DNA of 40,380 nt, from positions 1 to 40,380 of the forward strand of contig DATJYL010000140.1 in assembly GCA_035499655.1 (NCBI GenBank), given 5' to 3'. This DNA is from Pirellulales bacterium. GTDB lineage: Bacteria; Planctomycetota; Planctomycetia; Pirellulales; JADZDJ01. The translations under genes and the position numbers were made by a program. Below are positions 16,530 to 24,153 of this stretch, piece by piece (within the stretch, counting starts at the first letter, position 1; every line of letters begins with the position of its first letter). The notes beneath the pieces are model-generated. The model did not search any database, was not told the DNA's origin, and saw nothing but the letters and a program-made list of their open reading frames with translations.

Positions 16530-17000
16530 GTGGGGGCCACACAAGCAACTTTTCGCCGCATTGAGGCCGACAGCGCACTGAAAAAAACCGCCGGAGTTGA
16601 CGGATGCGAACAAGACACATCGCGTCGGTCAACGACCCTCGCTAACATACTCAGCGAGTCAGCGATGCAAATCGTCGGTCTGGCCGATGTAGCGCCGGCC
16701 AACGACATCATTCACATGAACATAAACAAAGTAGTTCAAGCTCCCCGAGTAGGACTCGAACTGGGTCACGTAAGCAAGAATCCTAGCAAAGACTTATGTA
16801 AATCGCCAGATTCCAGCGCTGCACAATCCGGTGCAATTCCGTCAAATTTTGACGCATCTTCCGATACGTCGAACAGCGGAATGGTCGGATCACCCAACCC
16901 TGACCTGGCTTTGATCATCTCTCGTTGGCCCACGTTGTCTTCTGACATCAAGAAACAGATCCTGTCTTTGCTGAGCGGGGCAACACAGGATGATCCGTGA
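16530..17000 (+). pseudogene. Possible remnant of a site-specific integrase tail
   Basis: A 156-codon frame whose parts do not form one clear protein. At 16740-16769 it reads APRVGLELGH, the phrase that arises when the antisense of a tRNA 3' half is translated and that often ends planctomycete integrases. Its last 33 residues (PDLALIISRWPTLSSDIKKQ, then ILSLLSG) resemble the WP-x-LP-containing tail found on planctomycete phage-type integrases. The catalytic Arg/His/Tyr domain is absent. Together with the IS110 transposase nearby it suggests an old integration scar. The assignment rests on remembered family patterns. Confidence 0.35.
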
Positions 17001-17539
17001 AAATTCAAATGTCAAAAAGCGTTCCCGATATTCCCATAATTATCCGTCACACGCCTAAGGACTCTTCGGCAGCTAGGAGCGGTGTCGCTTGATCACGGCC
17101 GCCAACTTTAGCCGGGGTTCTGGAAATTCCGCAAAAACGCGCGTTTGACAAGCAGTACTTTTTCGAGTCGATTTTTGGCTGCTGCATAGAGGTTTTCTGC
17201 CAAAACGGCTCTGCAAATAGCTCAAAGTCGAAGCCGTCTCCGACGTGGCAAAGCGCCAGTGTTTTTCACGAAAACGATCGATATCTTGCCGCCTCAACCC
17301 GGGCCCCAGCGCACTAAATCTGTGCTGGAATTTCGTCGCTTTCACACCGCGTTTGAGGATACAAAACAATAGGTAATCTAAGGGAACCCCCCCAGGTCAA
17401 TCCCTATGAAAACGCAGCACAATCCGCCCCTGCTACCGCGCCCAAACTTGTGAGAGCTTTGGCTCCTAATTCAGGCCGTTTGATCCACTGCGACAGTGCC
17501 CATTTGAAATGGAATTGCAATGAAGGCCCGGCTCTAGGT
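17001..17539. other. Intergenic stretch without a supported gene
   Basis: About 540 bases between the integrase-like remnant and the IS110 region. Frames up to 98 codons exist on the minus strand but lack a ribosome site, known motifs or plausible composition. A run of seven C bases occurs at 17387-17393. The area looks like eroded sequence next to mobile DNA. Confidence 0.4.
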
Positions 17540-17791
17540 CTAATCTCGTAAGGCTGATCGCTTCGCCGCGACTTCCGGGTAGTGTCCGTCAAGGTGCGCA
17601 TCCATGAGGAAGCCCGAGTCAAGGGGTAGCGGGTAAATCACGGGAACTCCCAAGCATCCATCCGGCATCCCTGACGTGCAGGCCGCCATGAGCTGAATTC
17701 GGCCGTCCCCATTCACATTTTCGGCATCAACGTGCCATGCGCATCCTACGGGGTACGGTTTGGTTCCCGCTATCTCCTTCACATTGGTCAT
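17540..17791 (-). CDS. Hypothetical 83-aa protein whose start overlaps the transposase stop
   Basis: The frame starts MTNVKEIAG and continues through VNGDGRIQLMAACTSG to HYPEVAAKRSALRD. Codon choice looks protein-like (G/C-rich third positions), but I recognise no family. Its ATG shares bases with the transposase stop in ATGA, the usual mark of translational coupling. Because insertion sequences normally end soon after the transposase, the frame probably crosses the element's boundary, so coupling may be accidental. It could be the remains of a disrupted host gene. Confidence 0.35.
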   Translation of the reverse strand: MTNVKEIAGTKPYPVGCAWHVDAENVNGDGRIQLMAACTSGMPDGCLGVPVIYPLPLDSGFLMDAHLDGHYPEVAAKRSALRD

Positions 17792-18807
17792 GCAGCTGGT
17801 GCTTCCCTCCAGGGTTGCCCGGATTTCAGGATGGCCAACATCACCCTCAAAACGTAATGGGCGGTGGCCACCAGCGCGATTTTCTTTCGGATTTCCTGAC
17901 CTTGATAAATTCGATCGAAGTGGGCGCGGATGGTCGGTGACCGCTGAATGCCTTGCCAAACGGCTTCGACAAGAAGATGCCGGACCGTGGCGGGGCCTTG
18001 CCGTGTAATGTGTCCGAGTCGGTTCGTCGAGCCAGATTGGTCTTGGCTGGGCACAAGGCCAAAGTAGCTGCCAATGGACTTCGTATCCGCAAAACGGTCG
18101 GCGCGATCCACGTAAGCTAAGACCGCCTCCGAGGTGCGAGGCCCAATGCCCGGGATCGTCTGGAGAAGCTGAACCTGTTTGTTTCCCGTAGCGAGTCGAT
18201 CAAGCGCTTGGTTCACGATTTGCACTTGCTGCGCAAACAGCGCCAACTCTTCCAGGAGCATCAAACGACGTGAGTGATGGGTCTGGCTCGGCAGTTCCAC
18301 GGCCTTCAGCCATTCGACACCCTCGTTGGTCCAGAGACGCCAGGTGCGTGGTGTGGCGATGCCGCAAGCGCGCAACAGGCTTCGTAACGAGTTTTTCGTG
18401 CGGGTTCGCTTCATCATCAAACGCTTGCGATGCTCGATGAGCTCGCGCCAGGTCCGCACCTCCTCCGAGGGAACATGGACTGCAGGCACTTCGTCGAGGA
18501 ACATGAGCTTCGCTAACTTCTCCGCGTCAATCCGATCGTTCTTGCGTTTGGACCGAAAGATGAGTCGCAGTTGCCCTGGGTGCGCTACCACAACCCGGTG
18601 AGCAAAACGCATCAGCACATCGTACAAGTGCCCATACCCGCACGACGCTTCAAAGCAGACGGCTAACGGCTCATTCCAAGACTCCAAAACCGCCACGACA
18701 TCCCTCCAGGCGCCACGCACTTTGAGCTGCTTGACGATGCAACCTTGATCGTCCAGTGCGCAAATTGTCGTGTGCCGCAAGTGAAGATCCAAACCCACGT
18801 ACCACAT
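17788..18807 (-). CDS. IS110-family transposase (DEDD, bridge-RNA type)
   Basis: A 339-aa transposase/recombinase. The start is 18807, not 18846, because GAAGGAGG lies 6 bases before that ATG and the family motif follows at once (MWYVGLDLH). The N-terminal RuvC-like DEDD residues are Asp7, Glu53 in CFEASCGYG, and Asp91 and Asp94 in KNDRIDAEK. The C-terminal domain has the helix-hairpin-helix TIPGIGPRTSEAVL (about 217-230) and SYFGLVPSQDQSGSTNRLGHITRQG, here noted by its block SYFGLVPSQ, where the catalytic serine of the family lies. The protein appears complete, so the element may be active. IS110 enzymes move without terminal inverted repeats, guided by a bridge RNA encoded beside the gene. 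Confidence 0.93.
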   Translation of the reverse strand: MWYVGLDLHLRHTTICALDDQGCIVKQLKVRGAWRDVVAVLESWNEPLAVCFEASCGYGHLYDVLMRFAHRVVVAHPGQLRLIFRSKRKNDRIDAEKLAKLMFLDEVPAVHVPSEEVRTWRELIEHRKRLMMKRTRTKNSLRSLLRACGIATPRTWRLWTNEGVEWLKAVELPSQTHHSRRLMLLEELALFAQQVQIVNQALDRLATGNKQVQLLQTIPGIGPRTSEAVLAYVDRADRFADTKSIGSYFGLVPSQDQSGSTNRLGHITRQGPATVRHLLVEAVWQGIQRSPTIRAHFDRIYQGQEIRKKIALVATAHYVLRVMLAILKSGQPWREAPAA

Positions 18808-19112
18808 AGGAACCTCCTTCGTGTTGAGTGACCTGGCCTCAGCCACGCTACTCCACTCCGGGCTTCCTTCATAGTTTCACAATTGATTTTGGCTAGTGCC
18901 TGGAACTGGGTTGTTTCCTGTTTGGTTTTTCGTGTCCGTTCGGCGAAGGTACCCGTCTTCACGTCCGGCTTGCAGCACAATACCTGTATCATTCGATCTT
19001 ACCCATGCACAATCGTCGAAGTCGATCACCGTCGTGTCAATCACGTCGCTTACGTGTTTCGATCGCGAGATTTCAATGCGGTCTAGCAGGATGCCACGAT
19101 GTCGCGCATAGC
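18808..19112 (-). ncRNA. Candidate bridge-RNA region of the IS110 element
   Basis: 305 bases upstream of the transposase without a supported gene. In the IS110 subgroup the long non-coding left end lies 5' of the transposase and is transcribed into the bridge RNA that pairs with donor and target DNA. Short complementary stretches exist (for example GATCACCGTCG and several CACGTCG/CGTG words near 19022-19065), but I could not fold it. Placement comes from family architecture; the exact ends are unknown. Confidence 0.35.
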
Positions 19113-20084
19113 TCAGGCTGCGTGCCGGTTGAGAGGACTTCGAGTGCTAGAATTTCGCACGGCATCACTCGAAAATGGGATAATCGTTTCCTCATCCACT
19201 GATTGCCAACTGCCACGATCCAAAATGTATTCCGGCGGTTTCAAGCTATCATGGTTCAGCCCGAATGAGGTCCAAGTGCAACGCTTGCGACGCGTTTCAC
19301 ATCGAATACGCTGGTTGGCGGCAATCAATTCAGGATCGGAATAACCTCGGGAATGGTCCAGGTGGAGGCATGTTGTTTGATGCCGCAGCGACTGCGGACG
19401 AATGCTGGCATTCGTCAGCCGTTCTCCAAGCTCCCGATCGAGGCCGCCATAATACAGTCGCTCGTCGAAACCATTAACACTTTCCACGTCCACTTTCCAG
19501 GCCGACGAATTATATCCGTTAAATGTCGCGCGGGTTAACGAGAATCGTTCGAATGTCCAGGCCAACCAAGGCTTGGTGACAAGGAAGCGTAGTTTCCGAG
19601 TCCACGGCATCCCCAGGGCAAGAAGTGATGTTGGGCGAAAGATACTGCCGTTCAGAATGTCCTCGCGCGAGATCCTTACGCTGAGGTCCATTGGCAAACG
19701 CACAATTCCGCCGGATAGAAATTGATTCGGTTTGGCGAAGCGGACGTGTTGAGCAACAAAGTCCTTTCGCGGGATGCAATCTCCGTCGGAAAAGATTAGG
19801 TATTCGCCTCGCGCGGCCAAAATGGCGCGGTTCAGGATGCGGCACTTTCGGAATCCTTGGTCCTCCTGCCAAACGTGCCGAAGCATTAGACCGGTATCGT
19901 GTTGCATTCGCGCAATCAATGCAGCGGTGGCTGGGGTTGAACCATCATCGGCCACGAGGATCTCAAAATGGGGATAGGACTGAGCCGAATATCCCCACAG
20001 AACTTTTGCCAACCAGTCGGGCGAATTGTAAGTGCTCAGAATTACGGAAACTTGCACCATCTTATTCCCCAGCCATGGGTCCAT
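19113..20084 (-). CDS. GT2-family glycosyltransferase
   Basis: A 323-aa GT-A-fold enzyme that should transfer a sugar from a nucleotide donor. It opens with VSVILSTYN (12-20) and has ADDGS with Asp46/Asp47 for nucleotide binding, the metal motif SDGDC (Asp100, Asp102) and an acceptor-side NGFDERLYYGGLDRELGERL-type block, noted here as GFDERLYYGG. Family relatives with GFRKCRILNRAI often decorate polysaccharides or small molecules. No membrane segment is seen. GAGGAG lies 8 bases before ATG 20084 and overlaps the stop of the preceding BKACE gene (12-base gap), so the two are translated from one message. It is the last gene of the ATP-grasp cluster; the IS110 element follows. Confidence 0.88.
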   Translation of the reverse strand: MDPWLGNKMVQVSVILSTYNSPDWLAKVLWGYSAQSYPHFEILVADDGSTPATAALIARMQHDTGLMLRHVWQEDQGFRKCRILNRAILAARGEYLIFSDGDCIPRKDFVAQHVRFAKPNQFLSGGIVRLPMDLSVRISREDILNGSIFRPTSLLALGMPWTRKLRFLVTKPWLAWTFERFSLTRATFNGYNSSAWKVDVESVNGFDERLYYGGLDRELGERLTNASIRPQSLRHQTTCLHLDHSRGYSDPELIAANQRIRCETRRKRCTWTSFGLNHDSLKPPEYILDRGSWQSVDEETIIPFSSDAVRNSSTRSPLNRHAA

Positions 20085-20096
20085 CTGATTTTCTCC

Positions 20097-20969
20097 TCAG
20101 GCGGCACGCTGAAAGGGAACGGTAGCGATCTGCGACACCACGTTCCCGGCCGGTGGAAGACCGAGTTTGTGCCGCGTGTGATCGCTGGTCGCGATTTCGC
20201 GCCCAGCTGCACGAGCGAGCCGCACGATGCGGTCGATCAAACCGGCGTTCGTGGCCAGTCGTTTTGTCTTCCAGTCAAAATAAATCGCATCTTCCAATCC
20301 CACACGGACGTGGCCACCCATTGTGACCGCCAACGAGTTAACAAAGAACTGGAAGCGACCGATGCCCGCCGCCGCCCAAGTCGTTCCCGAAGGAAGTGCT
20401 CGCACCAGCGTACACAAATTGTCAGGGGTCGCGGCCAGCGTGCCCAGCGAGCCGAGCAAAACGTTGGCATAAAACGGTGGTTCGATGAATCCTTCGTCGA
20501 CCATGTAGCGCGCATAGTCGACCATGCCCAAATCGAAAATCTCCAGTTCGGGAATGATTCCCCGTTCTTGCATGCTTGACGCCAGCCGCTGCACCATGTC
20601 CGGGGCATTAACCGATGCCTGCTTGGGAAAGTTCAGTGAGCCCAGCGTGAGTGAAGCCAGGTCCGGCTGTAGATTCAAGACTTGGCTGCGTTGCCAAAAC
20701 TCTCCATGAAGGCGGCCACTGCAAGAGCCAGAAATCAGCACTCCAGGGCACCGCTCTCGAACACCATGAAAAATTTCGGCGTAAATTTCCTCGCGGTACG
20801 TCGGAGTACCGTCCTTTTCACGTGCATGGAGGTGGAGAATTGTCGCGCCAGCGTCGACGCAACGGCGAGCATCGGCGATGATCTCCTCAGGAGAGACCGG
20901 CACATACGGGTTGTCGCTTTTTTGAGGAACCATTCCGGTAAGAGCGGCATTGATAATGAGAGGCTCCAT
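20097..20969 (-). CDS. BKACE-family beta-keto acid cleavage enzyme (DUF849, Kce-like)
   Basis: A 290-aa TIM-barrel enzyme. Family members use Zn2+ and acetyl-CoA to split a beta-keto acid into acetoacetate and a CoA ester; the founder, Kce, acts on 3-keto-5-aminohexanoate in lysine fermentation. The signatures are seen: NAALTG (7-12), the zinc pair His46 and His48 in LHLHAR, SGSCSGR, and the C-terminal GGHVRVGLED. Length is normal. The start at 20969 lacks a strong ribosome site. It stands 145 bases after ATP-grasp D and 12 bases before the glycosyltransferase. No other lysine-fermentation gene is near, so in this cluster it may supply or process a beta-keto or amino-acid-like building block; that role is inference. 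Confidence 0.9.
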   Translation of the reverse strand: MEPLIINAALTGMVPQKSDNPYVPVSPEEIIADARRCVDAGATILHLHAREKDGTPTYREEIYAEIFHGVRERCPGVLISGSCSGRLHGEFWQRSQVLNLQPDLASLTLGSLNFPKQASVNAPDMVQRLASSMQERGIIPELEIFDLGMVDYARYMVDEGFIEPPFYANVLLGSLGTLAATPDNLCTLVRALPSGTTWAAAGIGRFQFFVNSLAVTMGGHVRVGLEDAIYFDWKTKRLATNAGLIDRIVRLARAAGREIATSDHTRHKLGLPPAGNVVSQIATVPFQRAA

Positions 20970-21114
20970 GACCTATCTCGCTATCGGTGATTTAAGATGA
21001 TCAAACGCACCTAATGAAGTCAGACAAACACTGCCGACGTCATGCATCTTCAAGTTTACGGCTCGCTTTCATTGATCCTAATGCAGGTTCCTTCGCACCT
21101 TTTTCGCCTTCCGT

Positions 21115-22224
21115 TTAGGCGGCCGATATGAAGGCTGCATCCTGCCAGGTCTGCGACGCGCATCCGGTGTGCAGAATCATGCGTCGAATAATTTCTTCCG
21201 GCACTGGCAATCCGGCCTCTGTGAGGTACATGTGGGTCATGGCGGCCAGGCTACGTTCAACATAAGGATGCGTGTAACTCAATTCCCGTTCCGTGGGAAA
21301 CGATAAATTCGGATACGAATTCGTCTCCCAGACAATTGGCTCGCCTTGGGAGTCAAAGCTGTAATCGAATGCAGCCCACTGTAAATAAAGGCACCGCCTG
21401 GCCCGGTCGAGCAACGCGTGCTCGGAGGTCGGGGCTGTAAGGTAGTCAAGTTCTTCCTGGCGAGTTGCCCTACTGGCCACGCGCCTCGCGGCCCGAACTT
21501 CCCAGTGCCGAGAAACAATCAAGTGACGCCGCACACCAACCGTGCCGGCGACCACAAAGCGGCACTTGCGAAACAGGCTATCGGCTCCGGAAACATCGAT
21601 CCATTCAACGGCAATCGGACGACGCATTCGATCGAAGCGGATTTTTTCGAGATCGCTTGGCTGCCTGACCCGCACGACCGCTTTGCCGTGGCCGCAATCA
21701 TCACGGACGATGAAGGGCAAATCCAAACCGCCAAGATCGGATTGGAATTGCTGCGGATCGGAAATAGGCACGACTCGCGGCGTGCGAATTCCTTCCGCAG
21801 CGAGACGCCCAGCGGCCAGGGAGCGAATGCAATTGCTCGTGTGGGCGACGGAGTTAATGATTGGAATTCCGCGCGATTTGCATTCGGCTTCCAAGTCGAG
21901 CGCCCGAGCGTAGGTCGCGCGATCCATCCAATCGACTGCTGGATCTTGGAACCAGGGAACATAAAGCCGATAGCGAGACCAATCTCGTACTTTGCAGGGG
22001 AGTAATCGCAGCTCGAACAGCGATCGCAACTTAGGAAATTCCCTTGCCAGCCAACTCAAGTAGTAGTGCTGCAAATACGGATGCTTCCCGCCGTGTCGCG
22101 CGACAAGAATCCGCAGACCACTGTTAAGCCAGTGAATGTTCTGCCACGCATCGGCGGTGGAAACGGACATGCGGCACAACCGGCCCTTCCAAAAGTATTT
22201 GCGATGATTGCCAGAAGATTTCAC
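21115..22224 (-). CDS. ATP-grasp ligase-like protein D
   Basis: A 369-aa protein (GTG 22224; ATG 22170 is an alternative, neither with a strong ribosome site). It has an N-terminal pre-ATP-grasp part (LRILVARHGGKHPYLQHYY region, noted as ILVARHGG) and an ATP-grasp core: IRTPRVVPI, LPFIVRDDCGHGKAVV (the ATP-lid loop), IAVEWIDV, and the metal-binding set Asp287 in AAFDYSF with Glu300 and Asn302 in VWETNSYP. The fold joins a carboxylate, activated as acyl phosphate, to an amine or another nucleophile. It is a clear paralogue of protein C, 31 bases upstream, with many shared words (FELRLLPC versus FELCTLPC). No substrate can be named. Confidence 0.8.
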   Translation of the reverse strand: MKSSGNHRKYFWKGRLCRMSVSTADAWQNIHWLNSGLRILVARHGGKHPYLQHYYLSWLAREFPKLRSLFELRLLPCKVRDWSRYRLYVPWFQDPAVDWMDRATYARALDLEAECKSRGIPIINSVAHTSNCIRSLAAGRLAAEGIRTPRVVPISDPQQFQSDLGGLDLPFIVRDDCGHGKAVVRVRQPSDLEKIRFDRMRRPIAVEWIDVSGADSLFRKCRFVVAGTVGVRRHLIVSRHWEVRAARRVASRATRQEELDYLTAPTSEHALLDRARRCLYLQWAAFDYSFDSQGEPIVWETNSYPNLSFPTERELSYTHPYVERSLAAMTHMYLTEAGLPVPEEIIRRMILHTGCASQTWQDAAFISAA

Positions 22225-22255
22225 AGTATCAAGCTCAATGCGTTAAAGGTGGAGA

Positions 22256-23362
22256 TCAGGCCGATCGCCTGACTGGCGAGGCAGGTGTCCAGCCGGTGGC
22301 GACGATCTCGCTTAGGGAGTCAGGCGCTTCAATGCCCGCGCGAGTGAGATAGAGTTCAATGATTGCCGCCATTGCACGACGCTGGGCGTAATTGATGTAC
22401 TGGCGTTCGGGCTCTCGTTCGAGTCCCAGACCCGGCAAGACGTTGATTTCCCAAACAACCAGGTCTCCCGTCGGAGTGTAGCTGTAATCGAAGGCCACCA
22501 CGTCAAGACCGAGAATTCTCCTGACCTGTTGGAACCGCTGATGATTGGAATCGGGCTGCCGTTGATGCTCCATTTCTTCGCGGCAAGTGGCGGCGTTGAG
22601 ATCCCGCTTTGTACCGCGCACCTCCCACTCCTTGGCAATCTGCACCGACAATGCAATGCCGCGCTGCCCGGCGGCGAGGTAGCGATACTTGCGAAAGTAT
22701 CCATCGACGGGGCTTTGCACATTGATGAACTCCACCGCGATTGGATCCTCAAATTTCTCCAGCGGGACCCGCTCCACATCCGCCCGATTGCGGATCAAGT
22801 AGCTCTTGGTGCTGCCGCCGTGAGCGCGGTTTTCGCGAATCAGCAGCGGCAGATGCAATCCGCCGAAATCACGATTGAACTGACGATGATCCAAAATCCG
22901 CGTCATCTTTGGTGTTCGCACGCCCGCCGCGGCAATCGCTTCCGAGGCTTCGAGTTTCAAGGCCTGTAAAATCCGATCGACACGATTGATGGTTTCGATT
23001 CCACCGGCGTTCGCGATTGCTTCCAGTTCTTTCAACTGTCGATAGACATGGGGCCTGCGACTGACCATGTTTTCTGATACCCAGGGCACCACGAGACGCG
23101 TGCGCGAATCGATCCGGCTGCGGCAAGGTAATGTGCACAGTTCGAAGTATCGACGCACGTCCGGCAACTCTGTCGCGACCCAATCTAGGAATTTGCGGTA
23201 ATAACTTGTGATATGCAATCGATGCCGCACGAGCAAGATTCGCTCGTTTCCCGTAACCTGCTGCCGGTTCTCGAGAGCATCGCGAATTGTTCGCGTGGCC
23301 CAGCGCGCGCCCCTTTCCAGAGGATGCAATAGGTGATTGGCGAGGGATTGTTGACGCGGCAT
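22256..23362 (-). CDS. ATP-grasp ligase-like protein C
   Basis: A 368-aa protein, tandem paralogue of D. An Arg-rich N-terminal helix is followed by ERILLVRHRLHITSYY, VRTPKMTRI, the nucleotide loop LPLLIRENRAHGGSTKSY, PIAVEFINV and the Mg2+ set Asp292 in VAFDYSY with Glu305 and Asn307 in VWEINVLPG, which matches the classic ATP-grasp signature better than D does. The start at 23362 has AAGG about 8 bases upstream. It lies 65 bases after the GNAT gene. Both C and D keep metal-binding residues, so both are probably active, perhaps adding different units in turn or acting as a heterodimer (inference). Confidence 0.82.
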   Translation of the reverse strand: MPRQQSLANHLLHPLERGARWATRTIRDALENRQQVTGNERILLVRHRLHITSYYRKFLDWVATELPDVRRYFELCTLPCRSRIDSRTRLVVPWVSENMVSRRPHVYRQLKELEAIANAGGIETINRVDRILQALKLEASEAIAAAGVRTPKMTRILDHRQFNRDFGGLHLPLLIRENRAHGGSTKSYLIRNRADVERVPLEKFEDPIAVEFINVQSPVDGYFRKYRYLAAGQRGIALSVQIAKEWEVRGTKRDLNAATCREEMEHQRQPDSNHQRFQQVRRILGLDVVAFDYSYTPTGDLVVWEINVLPGLGLEREPERQYINYAQRRAMAAIIELYLTRAGIEAPDSLSEIVATGWTPASPVRRSA

Positions 23363-23427
23363 GACGCCTTATGCTTTTTAAAAGGGGACGGGGCAATGTT
23401 GCGTGTCGTCCAGAATTATTCCTTGAA

Positions 23428-23961
23428 TCAGAACTCCTTAACAACCACCTGGAATTCGACGCCGGGAAAGCGATTATCCGGGCTCGCAGGTCCCAGTACC
23501 CGCCATCCCCGATGTTCGAGCAACTGAGCCATGCGCGGTGAGGCCTGCCGCACGGCATGCAAGGCTCCGCGCGCTTGAGCGGCGGCATCTTGCAAATCGA
23601 GAATACGACGTCCTAAGCCGCACGCTCGGGCAAAGCGGGCCACCACCACACGGTCAGGCGCAGCCACGGGACCCGGCAACTGCAAGCCGAAGCGGAGATA
23701 CTCGTCAGCTTGATGAACCTCTGACAGCGAACGGTGCATGCTCAACCGTCCTGCGGCCGCGCACAGTCCATGGAAATCACGAATGAGCCAATGCGTGGAC
23801 CGCCCGTCGACCGAATCGCGCCACTGGCCGTTGGGGAAAGCATGGGGAGATAGAAGCCCTTCCTCGCGCCAAACGCTTATTCGAAAGCAGCAGATTTCCG
23901 CTATGACGTGCTCATCGCAGCTTTCAATTACGTGCCAAGTTGGAGGGCTAGCTAGTGGCAT
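23428..23961 (-). CDS. GNAT-family N-acyltransferase
   Basis: A 177-aa protein with the GNAT layout: N-terminal strand-helix (ICCFRISVWREEGLL), central strands (HWLIRDFHGLCAAAGRLSMH), and the acyl-CoA pyrophosphate-binding motif A as VVVARFARACGLGRRIL, that is R-x-x-G-x-G, followed by the helix and HRGWRVLGPAS. It should pass an acetyl or longer acyl group from a CoA or ACP donor to an amine. Inside an ATP-grasp cluster the natural acceptor is the ligated product or a building block. The start at 23961 has no clear ribosome site, and 192 bases separate it from ATP-grasp B, with a 50-codon frame in that gap. Confidence 0.8.
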   Translation of the reverse strand: MPLASPPTWHVIESCDEHVIAEICCFRISVWREEGLLSPHAFPNGQWRDSVDGRSTHWLIRDFHGLCAAAGRLSMHRSLSEVHQADEYLRFGLQLPGPVAAPDRVVVARFARACGLGRRILDLQDAAAQARGALHAVRQASPRMAQLLEHRGWRVLGPASPDNRFPGVEFQVVVKEF

Positions 23962-23978
23962 GGGTCCAAACGCGATTG

Positions 23979-24131
23979 CTAGCAGCAGTATTCATAGGAG
24001 ACAAGGATATCGTGTTTATCGGTCGTATCACTCGCGAAAAATAGGAAAACCTTGACGATGATATCGAGTTCACTGTTAGCAGTTCCTTTGAATACAGGGT
24101 GGTAAGTGCCTTTGATCCTCAGGGCAGGCAT
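23979..24131 (-). CDS. Candidate 50-aa peptide between ATP-grasp B and the GNAT gene
   Basis: A frame beginning MPALRIKGTYHPVFKG, with a hydrophobic DIIVKVFLFFAS middle, ends SYEYCC before TAG. It starts 22 bases after the stop of ATP-grasp B, runs in the same direction and fills most of the only large gap in that part of the cluster. Third-position GC is near half, no better than background, and no Shine-Dalgarno sequence is seen, so it may be chance. If real it could be a peptide substrate of the ATP-grasp enzymes or a small accessory protein. Confidence 0.25.
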   Translation of the reverse strand: MPALRIKGTYHPVFKGTANSELDIIVKVFLFFASDTTDKHDILVSYEYCC

Positions 24132-24153
24132 CGAAACAGAATTTCAAGCTTGA

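Larger units (their letters stand above)
17788..19112 (-). mobile_element. IS110-family insertion sequence (outer ends not determined)
   Basis: The span covers the transposase and the 305-base non-coding stretch upstream of it. IS110 elements have no inverted repeats and make no obvious target duplication, so exact ends need comparison with an empty site or a second copy. The element lies just after the last gene of the ATP-grasp cluster and has not broken it: the glycosyltransferase stop at 19113 is intact. Confidence 0.6.

Noticed and set aside
16741-16766. Possible tRNA gene on the minus strand
   Set aside because: Only a T-arm-like stretch is present; the T-stem does not pair, and no D-arm or anticodon arm was found.
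17073-17369. 98-codon minus-strand frame
   Set aside because: Composition is Arg/Ser/Lys-rich in an irregular way, with no motif or ribosome site; the region is eroded sequence near mobile DNA.
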